Below, piece after piece: positions 1-8,768 of a DNA stretch of 32,061 nt. This DNA is from Bacteroidota bacterium (lineage in GTDB: Bacteria > Bacteroidota > Bacteroidia > Cytophagales > Cyclobacteriaceae). How positions within the stretch are numbered: the stretch's first letter is position 1; each line of letters starts with the position of its first letter. The notes under the pieces were generated by a model. The model did no database searches. It was given only the letters and a program-made list of their open reading frames with translations, and had not been told where the DNA came from. The stretch spans positions 1 through 32,061 of the forward strand of contig JAQCJI010000023.1 in NCBI GenBank assembly GCA_027593175.1, given 5' to 3'. The position numbers were made by a program, and so were the translations under genes.

Positions 1-398
1 TCTTGAAAAGACTTAAACTCCAAGGCATTCCCACAAGGATCTAAAAAAAACATGGTTGCCTGCTCTCCTACTTCCCCTTTGAATCGGATATAAGGCTCAA
101 TGACAAATTCCATCCCATGGGCTTTCAGCTTGTCGGCAAGGGCATGCCATTCGTCCCAACCAAGTATTGCCCCAAAATGACGGACAGGAACATTTTTTCC
201 ATCCACCTCATTAGATTTGGCGTTAGCAAGTTCCTCTGGTTTGATATGCGCAGAAAGCTGGTGACCAAAGAAATTGAAGTCAATCCACTTGTCTGTGCTC
301 CTGCCAATATCGCAGCCCAAGAGGCCTCCATAAAATTGGCTCGTTTCTGCGATGTCGCGGATTGGAAAAGCGAGGTGAAAAGGTTTAAAGTCAGACAT
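1..398 (-). CDS. VOC (glyoxalase/dioxygenase superfamily) protein, 3' end cut by window edge
   Basis: A minus-strand reading frame opens at the ATG complementary to 396-398 and stays open to the left edge, giving about 132 residues with no stop, so the C-terminus is off-window. The product has the VOC layout: an N-terminal FHLAFPIRD strand, an FYGGLLG helix, and a C-terminal [16 protein letters not shown] strand. His8, His74 and Glu127 sit at the usual metal-ligand positions of the paired beta-alpha-beta-beta-beta modules. It is probably a small cytosolic glyoxalase or dioxygenase-like enzyme. The substrate cannot be told from sequence, and some members are antibiotic-binding proteins. It is divergent from the patatin gene with about 60 bp between starts. 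Confidence 0.85.
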   Translation of the reverse strand, partial: MSDFKPFHLAFPIRDIAETSQFYGGLLGCDIGRSTDKWIDFNFFGHQLSAHIKPEELANAKSNEVDGKNVPVRHFGAILGWDEWHALADKLKAHGMEFVIEPYIRFKGEVGEQATMFFLDPCGNALEFKSFQ

Positions 399-458
399 AA
401 TGCTTAGTTTCGGTGGGTAATGTGTTCAGGGACTGATAGCAAATTGTACCCTAAATAT

Positions 459-1352
459 ATGGCAAAAAACAAAATAGTTTCATTGATTTTGAGCAGCGGC
501 GGCGCAAGAGGATTGGCGCATGTGGGCGTAATCGAAGAGCTAGAGCGCAGGGACTATGTGATCGCTGAGATTGCTGGTTGCTCTGCAGGCGCCCTAGTGG
601 GAGGCATGTATGCAGCAGGAAAGCTGCCCGAATTCAAAGATTGGATCTGCAATCTCGATCGCCTAGATGTCTTTTCCTTGATGGACTTCACCTTCACTAG
701 TGGGGGATTTATCAAAGGTGAAAAGGTATACCAAGCATTAAAAGAAGTAATTCCTGATCAAGCAATTGAAGACTTACCGCTCCGCTTTTCCTGCAATGCA
801 GTAGATGTCAACTCTGGAAAGGAGTATATTTTCACTCAGGGGAGTCTGTACGAAGCGATCCGTGCCTCCGGGAGCATCCCCTCCGTTTTTTTACCTGCCG
901 AAATAGGTAAGCATCACTTTATAGATGGAGGAGTATTAAATCCAGTACCGATCTCCTTGATTTCTGATACCCACACAACGGTAGTCGTCGTCAATACGAA
1001 TAGCTTGGAGGAACATTTTCTTCCCCCTCCTCAAAAAAGAGCAAGCCAAAAACAATCCCTCACCTTACCTGGATGGCTTATGGACTACCAAAACAAGATC
1101 ATGCAGTATTTTCCGGAGAAGAAAGAAGACCCAAAAACGAGCTATTCAGCTATGGAACTGGTCATTCGCTCCTTTGACTTGCTGCAAGACCGCTACTGCC
1201 AGCTGCTTCTCGAAAATTATCCGGTAGGAGTAGAAATCAAGGTTTCCAGAAATCAGGCAGGAGTGCTGGAGTTTCACCGGGCAGCAGAGTTGATTGAAGT
1301 GGGAAGAATCAAGGCTTGTGAAGCCCTAGATCGATTGGAAAATGGAAATTGA
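459..1352 (+). CDS. Patatin-like phospholipase (RssA-type)
   Basis: Predicted lipid acyl hydrolase with a Ser-Asp dyad. The start at 459 is preferred over the in-frame ATG at 420, because the patatin fold begins right after it and the 13 extra residues do not look like domain or signal; this gives 297 aa. The oxyanion-hole glycine motif SGGARGLAHVG is at residues 13-23, the nucleophile elbow GCSAG holds Ser42, and the DGG motif holds Asp156. There is no signal peptide or membrane segment, so it is probably cytosolic or peripheral, like the RssA group, unlike the longer outer-membrane patatins of Bacteroidota. The last 11 nt overlap the methyltransferase gene, suggesting co-translation. The natural lipid substrate is unknown. 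Confidence 0.9.
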   Translation: MAKNKIVSLILSSGGARGLAHVGVIEELERRDYVIAEIAGCSAGALVGGMYAAGKLPEFKDWICNLDRLDVFSLMDFTFTSGGFIKGEKVYQALKEVIPDQAIEDLPLRFSCNAVDVNSGKEYIFTQGSLYEAIRASGSIPSVFLPAEIGKHHFIDGGVLNPVPISLISDTHTTVVVVNTNSLEEHFLPPPQKRASQKQSLTLPGWLMDYQNKIMQYFPEKKEDPKTSYSAMELVIRSFDLLQDRYCQLLLENYPVGVEIKVSRNQAGVLEFHRAAELIEVGRIKACEALDRLENGN

Positions 1353-1959
1353 CGAACTCAATCGCCTTCTTGGCAATGCGGATAACTACCTCTTGGATCA
1401 AATCCTAAAAGGGCGATTTACCAAGGAAATGAAAATCTTGGATGTGGGCTGCGGTGAAGGGCGAAATGCCGTCTACTTCCTTCAAAAAAACTACCCAATT
1501 TTTGGTATCGACCCGAATGAAGTAGCCATCCAGTATTGCCGATACCTAGCCAAAACTATTGATCCCCAAACAGACATCCATCGTTTTCAAGTAGGCGATG
1601 GTGCTGCCATCCCTTTTCATGCAGCTGCATTTGAAGCGGTCATCAGTTCGGCCGTCCTCCACTTCGCAGAGAGTTCTGCCCATTTTTGGAAAATGGTAGC
1701 AGAAATTCATCGCATACTCAAGCCAGGTGGTATTTTTTGGATGCGGATGAATACAGGCTTTGGCAAAATTCTCGAAGAAAGTAGCCCCTTGGGGGATGGA
1801 AAATACCTCTTACCCGACAACTCCGAACGCTATTTATTACTTCCTGAAGGAATGCAGCAGTTGGAACGAATGGGCTTTCAATTTCTCGAAGCTCCCAAAA
1901 CCGTCCTTGTCTACGGGCAACGGGAAATGGGTGTGTTTTTGATGGGAAAAAAATTTTAA
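1342..1959 (+). CDS. Class I SAM-dependent methyltransferase
   Basis: A 205-residue Rossmann-fold methyltransferase. Motif I (ILDVGCGEGRNA, about residues 32-43) binds SAM, and GIDPN follows as the acidic strand-2 loop. AVISSAVLHF is motif IV-like, and ILKPGGIFWMRM is the typical post-motif. It resembles small TehB/UbiE-like methyltransferases, but no substrate can be assigned. Its ATG lies within the last codons of the patatin gene (11 nt overlap), so the two are very likely one transcript. It ends 16 bp before the convergent eboF stop, and I see no hairpin terminator between them. Confidence 0.88.
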   Translation: MEIDELNRLLGNADNYLLDQILKGRFTKEMKILDVGCGEGRNAVYFLQKNYPIFGIDPNEVAIQYCRYLAKTIDPQTDIHRFQVGDGAAIPFHAAAFEAVISSAVLHFAESSAHFWKMVAEIHRILKPGGIFWMRMNTGFGKILEESSPLGDGKYLLPDNSERYLLLPEGMQQLERMGFQFLEAPKTVLVYGQREMGVFLMGKKF

Positions 1960-1975
1960 ATTATTCTGCTTTAAA

Positions 1976-3349
1976 CTAGTTTCCCAGAACCGCCCGCACA
2001 ATCAAGTCAAAAACTGCTGTAGGGGCAATACGATCAGCTTGGGTAATTGAGGCCTCGCAAACAAGCAGGGGCTTATCCAAATCTGACTCAGGAATGCGGC
2101 CATGCGCTCCCTTGACCAAGGAAGCATCCAACGGAATCACATCCATCAAGTATCGGAAACCCAGCTTCTTCTTCAAGAGCTTGCTCCCTACCTTTAGGAT
2201 GGGAAGCGAGATAGCGGGGTCCATAATGAGTTCCAAAGGATCATAGCCTGGCTTCCGGTGAATATCCACACAGCGGGCATAGTCTGGAGCTTTGGCATCG
2301 TCTAGCCAGAAGTAGTAGGTAAACCAGGAATCGGCATCCGCGACGACCACCAAATCCCCTGAACGGGTATGATCCAAATGGGCCTCTTTTTTCCCTCGGG
2401 CATCCAACACCTTTTCCACTCCTGGAAGTGCTTCGAGGAGGGCTTTCACCTCGGCAAGTAAGGACTGATCCTGCACGTGCACATGGGCTACCTGATGATC
2501 TGCTACTGCAAAAACGCTTGAGGTACCTGCATCGAGGGTTTCCAGACCAAGTTCATTTTTCACTTGAATCCAGCCCTTCTCTCGGAAAACCCGGTTGAGG
2601 TGGATCGGCTTAGACACGGAAGTAATTCCATATTCGGAAAGCAGCAGCACCTGAGTTCCTTGGCTTTCAAAATAGGTGATCAAGTCTTCGGCTACCACAT
2701 CAATCTCGTGCAAGTCTTTTGCGATTTTAGTAAAGTCAATACCATGCTTTTGAAGGCCGTAGTCCAGGTGGGGGAGGTAAATCAAATTGAGTGTAGGAGT
2801 ATACCACTGGTCTACTTTTTTGGCAGCCTCAGCAATCCAGCGACTGGAGGCAATAGTCGTAGCTGGTCCCCAAAAGCTAAAGAGGGGGAAAGGCCCAAGT
2901 TCAGCTTGCAGACGGTCCCGCAGTTCCATGGGTTGGGAATGGCAGTCGGGCAACTTCCGCCCATCAGCTGGATAGAGTGGCCTTGGGGTTACCGCAAAAT
3001 CCGCCGTGCTGTACATGTTGTACCACCAAAACAGGTTGGCCACGGTAAAACTCGGATCTTCTTTGCGCAGCAATTCCCACACCTTCTCTCCCTGCACAAG
3101 CCTGTTAGACTGTCGCCAAAATTTAATCTCACATTCTTCCTCAAAGTACCAGCCATTGCCGACAATTCCATTTTCAGAAGGCCATTTTCCTGTTAAATAG
3201 GTGGATTGAGCAGAGCAGGTCACGGCAGGAAGTACGGGTTCTACCACAGATAGGTGCTTCGATGCGATCCATTTTTTTAAAAATGGGGTATGCTCACCCA
3301 ATACACGAGGGGAGAGCGCTACAATATCGAGAACAACTGTTTTTTTCAT
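1976..3349 (-). CDS. eboF: EboF: alkaline phosphatase/nucleotide pyrophosphatase superfamily protein
   Basis: Last gene of the ebo cluster. The start is placed at 3349 (457 aa), where the first strand MKKTVVLDIV begins; an 11-residue upstream extension is possible. Superfamily residues visible are Asp8, the nucleophile-position Thr44 in PAVTCSAQSTYLTG, Asp196 and His202 in LPHLDYGLQKHG, and a late AHGR histidine. The usual SDHG metal motif is replaced by SEYG (Glu239-Tyr240). No signal peptide is seen, so a cytosolic location is likely. In cyanobacteria EboF belongs to the cluster needed for scytonemin precursor export; the reaction it catalyses is not known. It lies 70 bp downstream of eboE on the same strand. 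Confidence 0.85.
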   Translation of the reverse strand: MKKTVVLDIVALSPRVLGEHTPFLKKWIASKHLSVVEPVLPAVTCSAQSTYLTGKWPSENGIVGNGWYFEEECEIKFWRQSNRLVQGEKVWELLRKEDPSFTVANLFWWYNMYSTADFAVTPRPLYPADGRKLPDCHSQPMELRDRLQAELGPFPLFSFWGPATTIASSRWIAEAAKKVDQWYTPTLNLIYLPHLDYGLQKHGIDFTKIAKDLHEIDVVAEDLITYFESQGTQVLLLSEYGITSVSKPIHLNRVFREKGWIQVKNELGLETLDAGTSSVFAVADHQVAHVHVQDQSLLAEVKALLEALPGVEKVLDARGKKEAHLDHTRSGDLVVVADADSWFTYYFWLDDAKAPDYARCVDIHRKPGYDPLELIMDPAISLPILKVGSKLLKKKLGFRYLMDVIPLDASLVKGAHGRIPESDLDKPLLVCEASITQADRIAPTAVFDLIVRAVLGN

Positions 3350-3419
3350 GACGAGCAAAAGGTTTGGCTTTACCTCTTCCAAACAAGAGGAAAGGTGAAT
3401 CCGGCGAACAGCTAAGTGA

Positions 3420-4631
3420 TTAGTCCAGGCGATCCCTAACCCAGGCTAGCTCCCTAGAAATGGCCTCTCCCAGAGTCAGGTGGGTATCTTCAGGTAAAAC
3501 TTCCCAGGTGTAGGTTTCCACTTCCAAGTGCCTTGTAAGACTAGCGTCTGCCTTTATCAACCGAAGTACCTCCAAGATGTCTTCTTGCGTGGAATGGAAG
3601 GATCCGTAGTTTTCTAGAAAGATAGGAACATGAAAATGTACCCTCCATTCCAAATCATTGGTAGTACCAAGTTTGGCGATAGCTTGCGGTAGATCCGGAT
3701 AGCAAATAAGTCCCCCTTCTTTTGTTCTCCCTACTACTTGATGGAGGTAGGTAGTGTCTGCAAATTCTGCAAGCCTTTTTCCAATGCTAAAACGCTCTTT
3801 AGGAGATTCAGGAATTAAGAGTTTAAGGGCAGCAGATAGCTGAATTTTCCCGATACCAATCCTTGCTCTCTTCATTTTTTTGAACGCCTCTTTGGGCTTT
3901 TCGTAGCCAATGGCAAAATGACACACATCGTAACATACCTGAAGATGGGATTTGATCAACGTTTCTGCCTCTTTTTTGGTGATCCCCAGTTGCTTTGCCA
4001 GACTGACCTTTCCCTTTGGAAGAAGCCATTCTTTGAAATAGCAAATAAGCTCCTCGGAATTCTCCAGCAGCCCATCCGGCTCAGGTTCAATATCTAAGTG
4101 AAGAAACTTTCCTGTCTCCTGCTGCAGTCTCACCAACTCTTCTACAACAGCTATCAAATGGGATGTTGATCGATCAAAGGCCTCCTTCTTTTCCAAATCG
4201 GAGACGAACCAATGTCTATAAGACAAGGGAGAGGTAGAAATTCCTCCTTCTACCCCTTCGGGAAGCAGTTGGGACAAAATTCGAAAACAACGGATAGTAT
4301 ACTCTCGCCTTGCTTCCGTGGTCCAATCTGGGGCATGAACTTGTTCCTTAACCTTGGTACGGTGAAAACCTCCGTAAGGGAAGCAGTTGAGGGTAAAAAC
4401 ATAGGAGTTGGTCTTTTTCAACCAGTCTCGAAATTCTAGGAGGCGATCAGGGCGCTCCAAAACCAGACAAGCTTCCTGAGAGAGACGAAGACCAATCCCA
4501 AAAGCGCCCCTGTGCCTCAAGCGGTTTTTCACTTCAGGAATATAAATTTTCAAGTTTTGAAAGGTAGCGTCCCAACTATCCCCTGCATGGATGTTACTGC
4601 AATAACTTAGGTGTAGGTCCTTTATGTTCAT
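3420..4631 (-). CDS. eboE: EboE: TIM-barrel metabolite traffic protein
   Basis: 403 aa, a xylose-isomerase-like/AP-endonuclease-2-like TIM barrel of the EboE family. Features visible are the N-terminal strand LHLSYCSNIHAGDSW, a FPYGGFH loop, HLDIEPEPDG in the middle with a candidate metal-binding Glu, and YDVCHFAIGYE with an Asp-x-x-His pair that resembles metal ligands of this fold. There is no signal peptide. The family is known from ebo clusters in cyanobacteria, Bacteroidota and eustigmatophyte plastids; its reaction is not established. The gap to the eboD stop upstream is 17 bp, so it is translated from the same message. Identification rests on the family-specific sequence and on the cluster order. 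Confidence 0.9.
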   Translation of the reverse strand: MNIKDLHLSYCSNIHAGDSWDATFQNLKIYIPEVKNRLRHRGAFGIGLRLSQEACLVLERPDRLLEFRDWLKKTNSYVFTLNCFPYGGFHRTKVKEQVHAPDWTTEARREYTIRCFRILSQLLPEGVEGGISTSPLSYRHWFVSDLEKKEAFDRSTSHLIAVVEELVRLQQETGKFLHLDIEPEPDGLLENSEELICYFKEWLLPKGKVSLAKQLGITKKEAETLIKSHLQVCYDVCHFAIGYEKPKEAFKKMKRARIGIGKIQLSAALKLLIPESPKERFSIGKRLAEFADTTYLHQVVGRTKEGGLICYPDLPQAIAKLGTTNDLEWRVHFHVPIFLENYGSFHSTQEDILEVLRLIKADASLTRHLEVETYTWEVLPEDTHLTLGEAISRELAWVRDRLD

Positions 4632-4648
4632 AGGTAAAAATTAGCGTA

Positions 4649-5797
4649 TCACCGGAGTGCGTGTTGATCTTCCCAATCCTGGAGGAGGTGAAGAGCTTTT
4701 ACAATCAATTTATGATCCATCTCATGCACCTCCACCCCTTTACCCAAGGCAGCAAGCAACATGATCGTCAGCCGCCCTCCTAGGTGCTCTTGAAATTCCT
4801 TCAACCCATCAAGCAATGCCTCTTCTTGAAGTTCGGGGACATAAAGCAACAGACCCAAGGTGTGAAACAGTCGGAAAATACGAATTAAATTCCCTTCTGC
4901 AATTCGCCCTTGTAAAAAAGAATAGGCCGAATCCAGTGCAATGCCTATGGCAACAGCCTCCCCGTGGCGAATTCGAAAGTCACTTAATTTTTCCAGTTTG
5001 TGTGCAGCCCAATGCCCAAAATCCAGAGGCCTACTCGAACCAAACTCAAAGGGATCTTTTCCGGAAATATGGGCCATGTGGTGCTGGGCGCTACGGATGA
5101 TGTGCTCCTTCATGGGCTCCATCTCCCGCCTAGCAAGTGCAGGTGCCTCTTTTTCTAGCCATTCAAAAAACTCTAGGTCATTGATCAAGGCCACCTTGAT
5201 GGCCTCTGAGATTCCCGATACCCAATCCCGATCTTCCAGAGTTTCTAAAAAAGTAAAGTCGTTGAATACCGCAAAGGGAGGCACAAAGGTGCCGAGGTAG
5301 TTTTTCTTCCCGAAGGTATTGATGCTATTTTTTACACCGACAGCAGAATCGTTTTGGGACAAAACTGTGGTGGGAATGCGGATTAGGCGGATCCCCCTAT
5401 GGGCGATGGCTGCTGCAAATCCCACCATGTCTAGGACGGCTCCTCCCCCTATCGCCGCGATATAGGAATGACGGTCGATACCGTACAGGTGTGTGGCCTC
5501 CACCATTCGCTGGTATGCTTCTGGGTCATTTTTACAGGCTTCACCACCGGCTACCACTAGAGGCTCGGCCACAAGTTCTATTCTTCTGGGGTAGGCTGCA
5601 ACATAATTTTTGAGTTGCTGAATCAACTTCGGATGGCATGCTGCTACTCCAGAGTCCAATACAAAAAATACGCGGGCAAGCTGCCCTTCTGGAAATTGAT
5701 CTACAAATAGGGATTGGTTTTCCGTAAACAGGTTCTCCGTAAATACAACCGGGTAGCGAAAGGGTACCGAGAAAGATTGTTGGAGAATTGTAGGCAT
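4649..5797 (-). CDS. eboD: EboD: 3-dehydroquinate synthase-like protein
   Basis: 382 aa, sugar-phosphate cyclase superfamily. The NAD-binding glycine motif GGGAVLDMVG is at residues 117-126. Zinc ligands match dehydroquinate synthase: Glu198 in SEAIK, His262 in DFGHWAAHKLE and His278 in RHGEAVAIG. A Lys in AVGVKNSIN aligns with the active-site KTGIN region, although there it reads KNSIN. Catalytic machinery is therefore kept, yet the placement between eboC and eboE marks it as the ebo paralogue rather than the shikimate-pathway AroB. The substrate is unknown, probably a sugar phosphate or a similar polyol. The ATG is at 5797, 60 bp after the eboC stop. Confidence 0.9.
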   Translation of the reverse strand: MPTILQQSFSVPFRYPVVFTENLFTENQSLFVDQFPEGQLARVFFVLDSGVAACHPKLIQQLKNYVAAYPRRIELVAEPLVVAGGEACKNDPEAYQRMVEATHLYGIDRHSYIAAIGGGAVLDMVGFAAAIAHRGIRLIRIPTTVLSQNDSAVGVKNSINTFGKKNYLGTFVPPFAVFNDFTFLETLEDRDWVSGISEAIKVALINDLEFFEWLEKEAPALARREMEPMKEHIIRSAQHHMAHISGKDPFEFGSSRPLDFGHWAAHKLEKLSDFRIRHGEAVAIGIALDSAYSFLQGRIAEGNLIRIFRLFHTLGLLLYVPELQEEALLDGLKEFQEHLGGRLTIMLLAALGKGVEVHEMDHKLIVKALHLLQDWEDQHALR

Positions 5798-5857
5798 TTT
5801 GGGTAGGGATAAACGTCTAGATAGGCAAGATGTGAAAGAAATTGAATTATTTATCGC

Positions 5858-6772
5858 TTAGGTTACAGCAAATTTTTTGGCCAAGCCTAAAGAAATAGGC
5901 AAGAGCACCAAAATCAAGAGTCCTATGGGCCAGCCCGAAAAGGCCGTTGCCAAGGAGGCATTGACCAAAATAAGCGAAAGAACCGCTGCTTTGACCGACT
6001 TGCCAATGTATTGAGGCTCCTGAGTACGAATTGCCCGCAGAAGTGGAGGAAATAGGCGATAGCCTAAAAATACCAAAAAGGGAACAATCTGCAGGTACCC
6101 TGGGCTCTTCTCATTAGCCAAAACAAAGATGGCTACAAAGATGGAGGCATACATTCCTGCCCCAAAGAAAAGCACAGTTCTATTTTTTCCGTGCACCTCT
6201 CCTCTACTGATAATTGTGATTGCAGCAACATAGACGAGCGGAAGCAAACCCAAATACCAGTTACTCTGCAACAATGCAGGAACTACCGAGATCCCCAAAA
6301 GGAGATTTCCAGAACGGCATAACCCCATATTAATAGGTCCAAATAGGTACTGGTTCTTGCCCCAGTAGTCGTAAAGCAAGGCACATCCTGCTATGGCAAT
6401 AGCGATGCCTCCCGACCAAAGATTCACTTGAAAAGCACAGGTAATTCCACCCAGAAGGAGGAGCGAAGCCATACCAATAGCTCCATTTTTGGGGGCTCGG
6501 CCACTAGGAATGGGGCGCTCAGGACGTTCAATTGCATCCAATTTTGCATCGGCGATGTCGTTAAACGCTACCCCTCCCCCATACAAACCGATGGTGCTTA
6601 AGGAAAGCCAAAGTAGGTTCCACCAAAAGCCTTGGTCGCCATAGATCCAGTTGATCGCCATTGCATCCCAAGACCCGGCGATAGCAAAGCCCGCCCAAAT
6701 ATCTGCTACTGCCGTGACCACATTGGCCGGCCGCATAAGTTGGAGGAAAGCGAAAATTTTGGACTTGGCCAT
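5858..6772 (-). CDS. eboC: EboC: UbiA-like integral membrane prenyltransferase homologue
   Basis: 304 aa with about eight or nine hydrophobic segments, so an inner-membrane protein. The first UbiA aspartate motif is intact: N71-D72-x2-D75-x3-D79, followed by RPERPIPSGR. The second aspartate-rich region is not canonical; the corresponding stretch reads ISRGEVHGKNR near residues 188-198, with Glu192 and no Asp. A YDYWGKN loop around 134-140 is typical of the family. The gene starts 3 bp after the eboB stop. In the cluster it is the only obvious membrane protein, so it is the natural candidate for the membrane step in precursor movement. That is inference, and prenyl transfer is not shown. Confidence 0.9.
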   Translation of the reverse strand: MAKSKIFAFLQLMRPANVVTAVADIWAGFAIAGSWDAMAINWIYGDQGFWWNLLWLSLSTIGLYGGGVAFNDIADAKLDAIERPERPIPSGRAPKNGAIGMASLLLLGGITCAFQVNLWSGGIAIAIAGCALLYDYWGKNQYLFGPINMGLCRSGNLLLGISVVPALLQSNWYLGLLPLVYVAAITIISRGEVHGKNRTVLFFGAGMYASIFVAIFVLANEKSPGYLQIVPFLVFLGYRLFPPLLRAIRTQEPQYIGKSVKAAVLSLILVNASLATAFSGWPIGLLILVLLPISLGLAKKFAVT

Positions 6773-6775
6773 ATT

Positions 6776-7687
6776 TTAGTTTTCTACCCGGTCCTCAGGA
6801 CCCTCTACCCGGGGTGCCTGCCCACCACGGAGCACGGAGTTCCCTCCCAGCTTTTTGGTTTGATCGATTGGAGGGGCCTTGAGCCAATCGTCCTCGTGCA
6901 TCTGCCCGCTAAGGCCAAATACGGTGAGCGCATTTTGATAGGTGGTCAAGCGGACATGTTCCTCGGGCACACCCATTTTACGCATCAGGGCAGCAGTTTT
7001 CGGTACCGCAATAGGATCAGAGATGCCCCAGTCTGCAGCAGAATTCACGATGATGCGCTCAGGGCCATACTGCTTGACGATTTCTACCATGCGCTCAGAA
7101 CCCATCTTGGTATGGGGATAAATGGTAAAGGCTGCCCAAAAGCCGCGATCAAGCACCTCCTTGACGGTTTCCTCGTTGTTGTGATCGACTACTACCCAGT
7201 ATGGATCCATGCCGTGCTCTAGAGCTACATCCATGGAGCGCGCGGTACCCTTCTTCTTGTCTCGGTGGGGGGTGTGAATCAAGACCGGTAGCTCTACCTC
7301 CTTGGCCAGCTCCAGCTGCAGGCGGTAAAACCGATCCTCTGCTTCCGTTTGGTCGTCGTAACCGATTTCCCCAATGGCTACCACCCCTTCTTTCCCCGCA
7401 TAGAGTGGAAGGAGCTCCATGACCTGTTCTGCCAGAGCCACATTGTTGGCTTCCTTGGAATTGAGGCCCATGGTGCAATAGTGGACGATCCCAAACTGGC
7501 TGGCACGAAAACGCTCCCAGCCTACCAGGGTTGAAAAATAGTCTTTAAAAGACCCCAACTCGGTGCGCGGCTGACCCAGCCAAAATGCAGGTTCAATCGT
7601 GGCCACAATGCCCGCTTTGCGCATGGCTTCGTAGTCGTCGGTAGTCCTTGAAACGAGGTGAATATGGGGGTCTATGTACATTTCCAT
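6776..7687 (-). CDS. eboB: EboB: TatD-like metal-dependent hydrolase
   Basis: 303 aa, amidohydrolase-superfamily TIM barrel. Metal ligands of the TatD family are all present: His8 and His10 in DPHIHL, Glu107 in GEIGYD, His138 in LIHTPH, His169 in VVVDHNN and Asp219 in NSAADWG. A catalytically competent enzyme is therefore likely. The last about 40 residues (KLGGNSVLRGGQAP...) are a polar tail beyond the barrel. The start could be the ATG at 7687 or two codons on at 7681. It lies 45 bp after eboA and 3 bp before eboC. The TatD label reflects fold similarity only; the ebo substrate is unknown. Confidence 0.9.
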   Translation of the reverse strand: MEMYIDPHIHLVSRTTDDYEAMRKAGIVATIEPAFWLGQPRTELGSFKDYFSTLVGWERFRASQFGIVHYCTMGLNSKEANNVALAEQVMELLPLYAGKEGVVAIGEIGYDDQTEAEDRFYRLQLELAKEVELPVLIHTPHRDKKKGTARSMDVALEHGMDPYWVVVDHNNEETVKEVLDRGFWAAFTIYPHTKMGSERMVEIVKQYGPERIIVNSAADWGISDPIAVPKTAALMRKMGVPEEHVRLTTYQNALTVFGLSGQMHEDDWLKAPPIDQTKKLGGNSVLRGGQAPRVEGPEDRVEN

Positions 7688-7732
7688 GATGAAGGCTTCT
7701 GTGAGTGGGTGAATTTACGGGTTGGGTATCGA

Positions 7733-8677
7733 TTAAACTTGGTTTTTTTGAAATTCTATGCCAACGACTTCCCAAGTGAAAGCACCTGAGGCAGTAGCCT
7801 CCTGGAGGGAGCGATGGGGGGCTAAAAGTTCCTTAGCCGGCAAATAACTGCTTTGGAAAGCGGCCAAAGCCCCTGCTTTTTGCTCCAAAGAATCTGCCGA
7901 TTCCAGCACTTTTTTGAGATCTCCTAGGTAAGAGGAACTCATAGATAGCACAAGCAAACGCCATATTTCAGGCATCACGGGCCGACCTGCTGCCCAACGC
8001 TCGTGTGCAAAGTCGATGACCATAGCTGCTAAAGCTGGATTACGACGTGCGTCCAGCTGCTGAATTTGGTAGAGAGGGCGCTGCATAAAGATTGCCTTTA
8101 ACACCAGCTGGTTCCAGTTGGTCTCTGGAAAAAACCTCGCCGGATAGGGATTATTCAAGGCAATGGCATCAAAGACCAAGGACATATTGGTTCTACATCC
8201 TTCGATGGCGCGCGGCAACATATCCTCCGCAAAAGGCAATAGCGGAAGAGCCGCGTACAAAGCCTGTTGCTCGTACATATCTGCAGTTTCAAAAAGCTGT
8301 TGTACGGTAGTCATCCAACTCTTTTTTTCTTGGGGCAGCTGCAGCAAAAGGAATATTCGGGCTGCCTGCAAACTATCCCAATGGCTTGGGCAAAAAGGGG
8401 ACATGCCTGATTCATCCAGGGAGAGGGCGCCAAGGCCCGAAGAAAGAGCTTCTTTTTTAAAATGACGGGAAGCCTTGGAGAAAGCAAGAAAAAAGGCATT
8501 GGGGCTAGTCGGATTTTTGATTTTTTCTACTTGCTCCTCTAGCCAAACAAGGGAGTCGGATGACGCATTCCCTTTTAGGGCCTTTTTTAAGTATTCTTGA
8601 ACTGCTGCTTTCGCCATTGTCTGGGGTCGTTGGGAGTAATGTTGTGTAAAGAAACTGGAAGAGATAGAAAAATCCAT
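7733..8677 (-). CDS. eboA: EboA family metabolite traffic protein
   Basis: First gene of the ebo cluster, up to 314 aa. A second in-frame ATG at 8617 (MAKAAVQEYL) would give 294 aa and may be the true start. The product is alpha-helical and soluble, with no signal peptide. EboA family segments are clear: the EQQALYAALPLLPF helix, NNPYPARFFPETNWNQLVLK, and FAHERWAAGRPVMPEIWRL toward the C-terminus. No catalytic motif is recognisable, so it may be a scaffold or partner. EboA is the hallmark of ebo clusters and found in few other settings. A weak minus-strand -7-like box (TAAATTTT) lies at 8700-8707. It is divergent from the M28 peptidase gene across 163 bp. Confidence 0.9.
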   Translation of the reverse strand: MDFSISSSFFTQHYSQRPQTMAKAAVQEYLKKALKGNASSDSLVWLEEQVEKIKNPTSPNAFFLAFSKASRHFKKEALSSGLGALSLDESGMSPFCPSHWDSLQAARIFLLLQLPQEKKSWMTTVQQLFETADMYEQQALYAALPLLPFAEDMLPRAIEGCRTNMSLVFDAIALNNPYPARFFPETNWNQLVLKAIFMQRPLYQIQQLDARRNPALAAMVIDFAHERWAAGRPVMPEIWRLLVLSMSSSYLGDLKKVLESADSLEQKAGALAAFQSSYLPAKELLAPHRSLQEATASGAFTWEVVGIEFQKNQV

Positions 8678-8768
8678 CTCGTTTTAGACGAATGGAAGAA
8701 AAATTTACTTGATCTGTTAGCCCTTTAGGAAATCAACCCCAAGGCTTATTACATGGTGCATCATACGA

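Noticed and set aside
420-458. Upstream ATG for the patatin gene
   Set aside because: The 13 extra residues are unlike a signal or the fold; the ATG at 459 sits directly before the conserved first strand.
2564-3196. 210-codon plus-strand open frame opposite eboF
   Set aside because: It is antisense to a well-supported family protein, has no recognisable domain, and its composition follows the eboF codons.
4649-5797. Possible shikimate-pathway aroB
   Set aside because: Zinc ligands fit dehydroquinate synthase, but the position inside a full ebo cluster and the KNSIN change make the EboD paralogue far more likely.
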